Positions 63,344 through 64,000 of a stretch of DNA of 64,000 bases are shown piece by piece. Positions within the stretch are counted from its first letter, which is position 1. Each line of letters opens with the position of its first letter. The DNA comes from Shewanella putrefaciens. GTDB taxonomy: Bacteria > Pseudomonadota > Gammaproteobacteria > Enterobacterales > Shewanellaceae. Both the position numbers and the translations under genes were made by a program. The notes under the pieces are model-generated. The model did no database searches, was not told where the DNA came from, and worked only from the letters and a program-made list of their open reading frames with translations. The stretch is from assembly GCF_016406325.1 (NCBI RefSeq), contig NZ_CP066370.1, positions 3,844,001 through 3,908,000 of the forward strand. The letters run 5' to 3'.

Positions 63344-64000
63344 TTAAAACTCAGCATCTTGGTCGGTAACATCAATTCCAAATGGGGCGACTGTCAGGTC
63401 ACCTGCAACTCTAACCAAATGAAAAAACTGCGGAATATTAAATCTCGCCCGCGCCGCATAATGCTCATCAAACACATAGTGATGACTCACTTTATTGACA
63501 AGCTCACTCATATTAGAGCCATGTTGAACATAATGACTGAGTTGGTTTTCTTCATCGAGAATAAATACATCCAAATTATCACCCCTTTGACGTAAGAAAT
63601 ACTGAATCGCCCCCTTAGCCGCAAAGTTTTGAATAATATTGGGCATACTAGAAAACGGATCATCTCCCAATGCTGGGCGTGGCAATCGAACGAGATGACT
63701 ACGAGAAAGTTGCTGATAAAAAGATTTAGCATCACTCAAATCTTCATAGGCCATACCCAATGGATTAAAAAAAATACCATAGCGAATATGGCTTATTTGC
63801 AGGGGTTGTACGAGTATGCTGGATTGCTGTACCTGCTGGCATAGTCGCGCTGTTTGCTTGAGTAAATTCTTCACCGCGAGCTTAAGTTGTGGCCGTAATT
63901 TTTGGGAGCAACTGATCACATCCATATCAACAGGTAAACTTGCTCGCCTTAACCCTGGCGTGACAAACGCCAATGCCTGCAGTACTGCGGTATCACCTTC
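63344..64000 (-). CDS. cyaA: Class I adenylate cyclase CyaA, C-terminal part
   Basis: This is the last ~218 codons of CyaA, open to the window's right edge; the 5' part lies outside. The visible region is the C-terminal regulatory half of the class I enterobacterial-type cyclase (IRYGIFFNPLGMAYEDL, VRLPRPALGDDPFSSMPNII, FFHLVRVAGDLTVAPFGIDV). The enzyme makes cAMP for CRP. The frame continues through 63973 to 64000 without a stop, so the TTG near 63973 is not its start. Neighbour to cyaY as in E. coli. Confidence 0.93.
   Translation of the reverse strand, partial: EGDTAVLQALAFVTPGLRRASLPVDMDVISCSQKLRPQLKLAVKNLLKQTARLCQQVQQSSILVQPLQISHIRYGIFFNPLGMAYEDLSDAKSFYQQLSRSHLVRLPRPALGDDPFSSMPNIIQNFAAKGAIQYFLRQRGDNLDVFILDEENQLSHYVQHGSNMSELVNKVSHHYVFDEHYAARARFNIPQFFHLVRVAGDLTVAPFGIDVTDQDAEF

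Noticed and set aside
63344..63973. TTG at 63973 as start of a 209-residue protein
   Set aside because: The frame stays open to the window edge and the protein is the C-terminal part of CyaA.

Overview
The window looks like a chromosomal segment of a Shewanella, probably of the S. putrefaciens/baltica type. The evidence is the protein-level resemblance of nearly every gene to gammaproteobacterial (Alteromonadales) families, the conserved blocks rhlB/trxA/rho, prmA-dusB-fis and cyaA/cyaY/lptM-lysA-dapF-DUF484-xerC-yigB, a quinol:fumarate reductase operon, and a complete second (lateral) flagellar system. The genus is inferred from gene content and order only.

Layout. 0-6 kb: mutT, a periplasmic thioredoxin-like protein between repeat-rich spacers (a REPIN-like inverted pair, 20-bp degenerate repeats, a duplicated ~65-bp element), a short Ppx/GppA phosphatase, rhlB, trxA and rho. 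6-8.4 kb: a LysR regulator divergent from an MDR oxidoreductase and an ABM-fold monooxygenase, with three 14-bp-spaced repeats between them. 8.4-13 kb: frdB, frdA and two different FrdC cytochrome b subunits, with a CRP-like site upstream. 13.3-15.7 kb: prmA, dusB, fis.

15.8-50.7 kb: the lateral flagellar locus. One strand carries lafK-fliEFGHIJ, flgBCDEFGHIJKL, a LafW-like gene, two lafA flagellins, fliD-fliS-fliT-fliK-fliL-fliA, motAB, a PilZ gene and a small membrane protein. The other strand carries flgA-flgM-flgN and fliMNPQR-flhBA. The logic visible in the sequence is hierarchical. LafK (sigma-54 activator with a GAFTGA loop) probably turns on basal body genes; a sigma-54-like site lies ahead of flgB. 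FliA/LafS with its anti-sigma FlgM then turns on late genes. Both flagellin genes and flgM carry the same unusual promoter-like motif, TTTTAG-N15-GTCGCCT, and flgK has a one-mismatch copy. No chemotaxis genes and no FliO are present, FliM lacks the N-terminal CheY-binding motif, and a PilZ gene ends the motor operon, which suggests c-di-GMP rather than CheY input.

50.7-54.6 kb: a nucleoside-use cluster (quinone reductase-like flavoprotein, CNT transporter, phosphorylase, YeiL-like Crp regulator). 54.6-56 kb: a decayed island with an Imm26-like immunity gene, the last codons of its toxin, a broken Rhs core piece, an attC-like palindrome and three related inverted repeats. 56-58 kb: the iron-sulfur repair protein YtfE/Ric, an AlbA_2 protein and HupE. 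58-64 kb: yigB, xerC, DUF484, dapF, lysA, lptM, cyaY and the 3' end of cyaA, which runs off the window.

The observations most worth following are the lateral sigma-28 motif, the FrdC pair that differs at the E-pathway glutamate, the Rhs/Imm26 scar beside an attC-like element, and the LafW-like protein with a flagellin-like C-terminus.
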